Assembly (NCBI RefSeq): GCF_009604425.1
Contig: NZ_WEGI01000016.1
Span: forward strand, 124,001 to 188,000
Origin: Nocardia aurantia
Lineage (GTDB): Bacteria; Actinomycetota; Actinomycetes; Mycobacteriales; Mycobacteriaceae
Reading direction: 5' to 3'
Length of the DNA: 64,000 nucleotides
In this document: piece by piece, positions 63,456-64,000 of the stretch
Layout: each line of letters starts with the position of its first letter
Numbering within the stretch: position 1 is the first letter of the stretch
Notes under the pieces: generated by a model
What the model saw: only the letters and a program-made list of their open reading frames with translations
Databases searched by the model: none
What the model was told of the DNA's origin: nothing
Translations under genes and position numbers: made by a program

Positions 63456-64000
63456 CGGTCACCTCCGGAGCGCCACGAATCCGCCGGTCCCAGCACGGTG
63501 TTCAGATAGTCGGCACGATGACCGAGGTCGGTAGCGGCGCGCCCGGCGATGTCGAGGATCGGGCCCGCGAACACGGTGAGGCCGATCCCGACGGCGATCA
63601 GCGCGGCGGTCGGCAGCAGCATCAGGCGCGGGATGCGGCCCGGATCGCGCCGGTCGGCGAACAGCACGTCGGTGGACTCGTCGATCAGCGCCGACGGTGC
63701 GGCGTCGGCGAACTCACCCTCCGGGGCCTGGGTGCGGGGCCGCCAGAACGCCTTGCTCCACACCCGGGCCATCGCGTACAGCGTCAGCAGGCTGGTCAGC
63801 ACCGACCCGGCCACCAGCACCCAGGCCAGCACGCTGCCGTCGGCGGCGCCGGCCTCCAGCAGCACGGTCTTGCCGATGAACCCCGAGAAGGGCGGTATGC
63901 CACTGAGATTCAGCGCCGGGATGCCGAACAGCAGGGCCAGCAGCGGACTCGCGGCCAGCAGCCCGCCGAGCCGCTCCAGCGAGGCCGATCCGGCCTGCCG
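63452..64000 (-). CDS. mnhD: Na+/H+ antiporter subunit D (C-terminal part; runs off the window)
   Basis: The last 182 codons of a proton-translocating subunit related to NuoM/NuoN. Visible are the segment LSGIPPFSGFIGK, helices around VLAWVLVAGSVLTSLLTLYA and LLPTAALIAVGIGLTVFAG, and a polar tail ending LGPADSWRSGGDR. The gene starts beyond base 64000. First visible gene of mnhD-E-F-G, all with four-base overlaps. Confidence 0.92.
   Translation of the reverse strand, partial: RQAGSASLERLGGLLAASPLLALLFGIPALNLSGIPPFSGFIGKTVLLEAGAADGSVLAWVLVAGSVLTSLLTLYAMARVWSKAFWRPRTQAPEGEFADAAPSALIDESTDVLFADRRDPGRIPRLMLLPTAALIAVGIGLTVFAGPILDIAGRAATDLGHRADYLNTVLGPADSWRSGGDR

Overview
The window is a continuous stretch of a high-GC actinomycete chromosome. 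I infer Nocardia or a close mycolic-acid-containing relative. The reasons are coenzyme F420 enzymes, a PknG/GlnH/GlnX cassette, Mycobacterium-like gene order, many GTG starts and several apparently leaderless promoters (a TANNNT box 6-7 bases before the start codon). Species cannot be named from this sequence. I saw no insertion sequence, prophage, rRNA operon or CRISPR array.

Layout. 0-9.6 kb: secreted excalibur-like and DUF4185 proteins, a MocR regulator with its operator, ogt, a Pro-rich exported protein, two very small membrane peptides, alpha-methylacyl-CoA racemase, an amidohydrolase, and fprA behind an IdeR-type iron box. 9.9-13.1 kb: a membrane-anchored protein, then a SAM-IV riboswitch controlling rhodanese-metZ, and a HAD phosphatase. 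13.4-28.3 kb: fgd1, two F420-linked oxidoreductases, pta-ackA, pknG-glnH-glnX, a Nudix hydrolase, thiE and thiO-thiS-thiG. Apart from the two F420-linked genes, this matches (from memory) the M. tuberculosis Rv0407-Rv0417 order. 28.3-43.7 kb: accessory block with an ABC exporter pair, a class III nucleotidyl cyclase, a GntR regulator, an AtuA/acyl-CoA dehydrogenase/biotin-dependent carboxylase operon, tRNA-Glu(CTC) and a GT2-GtrA fusion. 43.8-49.9 kb: thiD, a 2-hydroxyacid dehydrogenase, an epoxide hydrolase/TetR divergent pair, and thiC under a TPP riboswitch that overlaps its ribosome binding site. 50-55.1 kb: an uncharacterised Rossmann-like protein, a TetR regulator, a FadE5-like acyl-CoA dehydrogenase and a membrane protein. 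55.1-60.8 kb: xthA, GNAT, def, DUF3263, LytR_C, sodC and a YbdK-type ligase, matching Rv0427c-Rv0433. 60.9-64 kb: a PAP2 membrane protein and the mnhD(partial)-E-F-G end of a cation/proton antiporter operon.

How it works together. The thiamine genes are in two places: thiE/thiOSG, and thiD plus thiC with accessory genes between. Methionine synthesis is tied to S-adenosylmethionine by the riboswitch. Fgd1 makes reduced F420, and two likely users sit between it and pta-ackA. GlnX-GlnH-PknG is the known amino-acid-sensing cassette controlling central metabolism. The atu/acc operon should degrade a branched or isoprenoid acyl-CoA.

Most unusual signals: (1) patches strongly enriched in A+C on the plus strand (about 26.3-29.7 kb and 42.9-43.4 kb), crossing genes of both orientations and non-coding DNA; (2) a 45-residue cationic membrane peptide at 5.8 kb with a strong SD and structured leader; (3) a 25-bp-period array that starts in the end of fgd1; (4) a 65-base hairpin beside duplicated GC-rich repeats before thiC; (5) an in-frame insertion in the biotin carboxylase.
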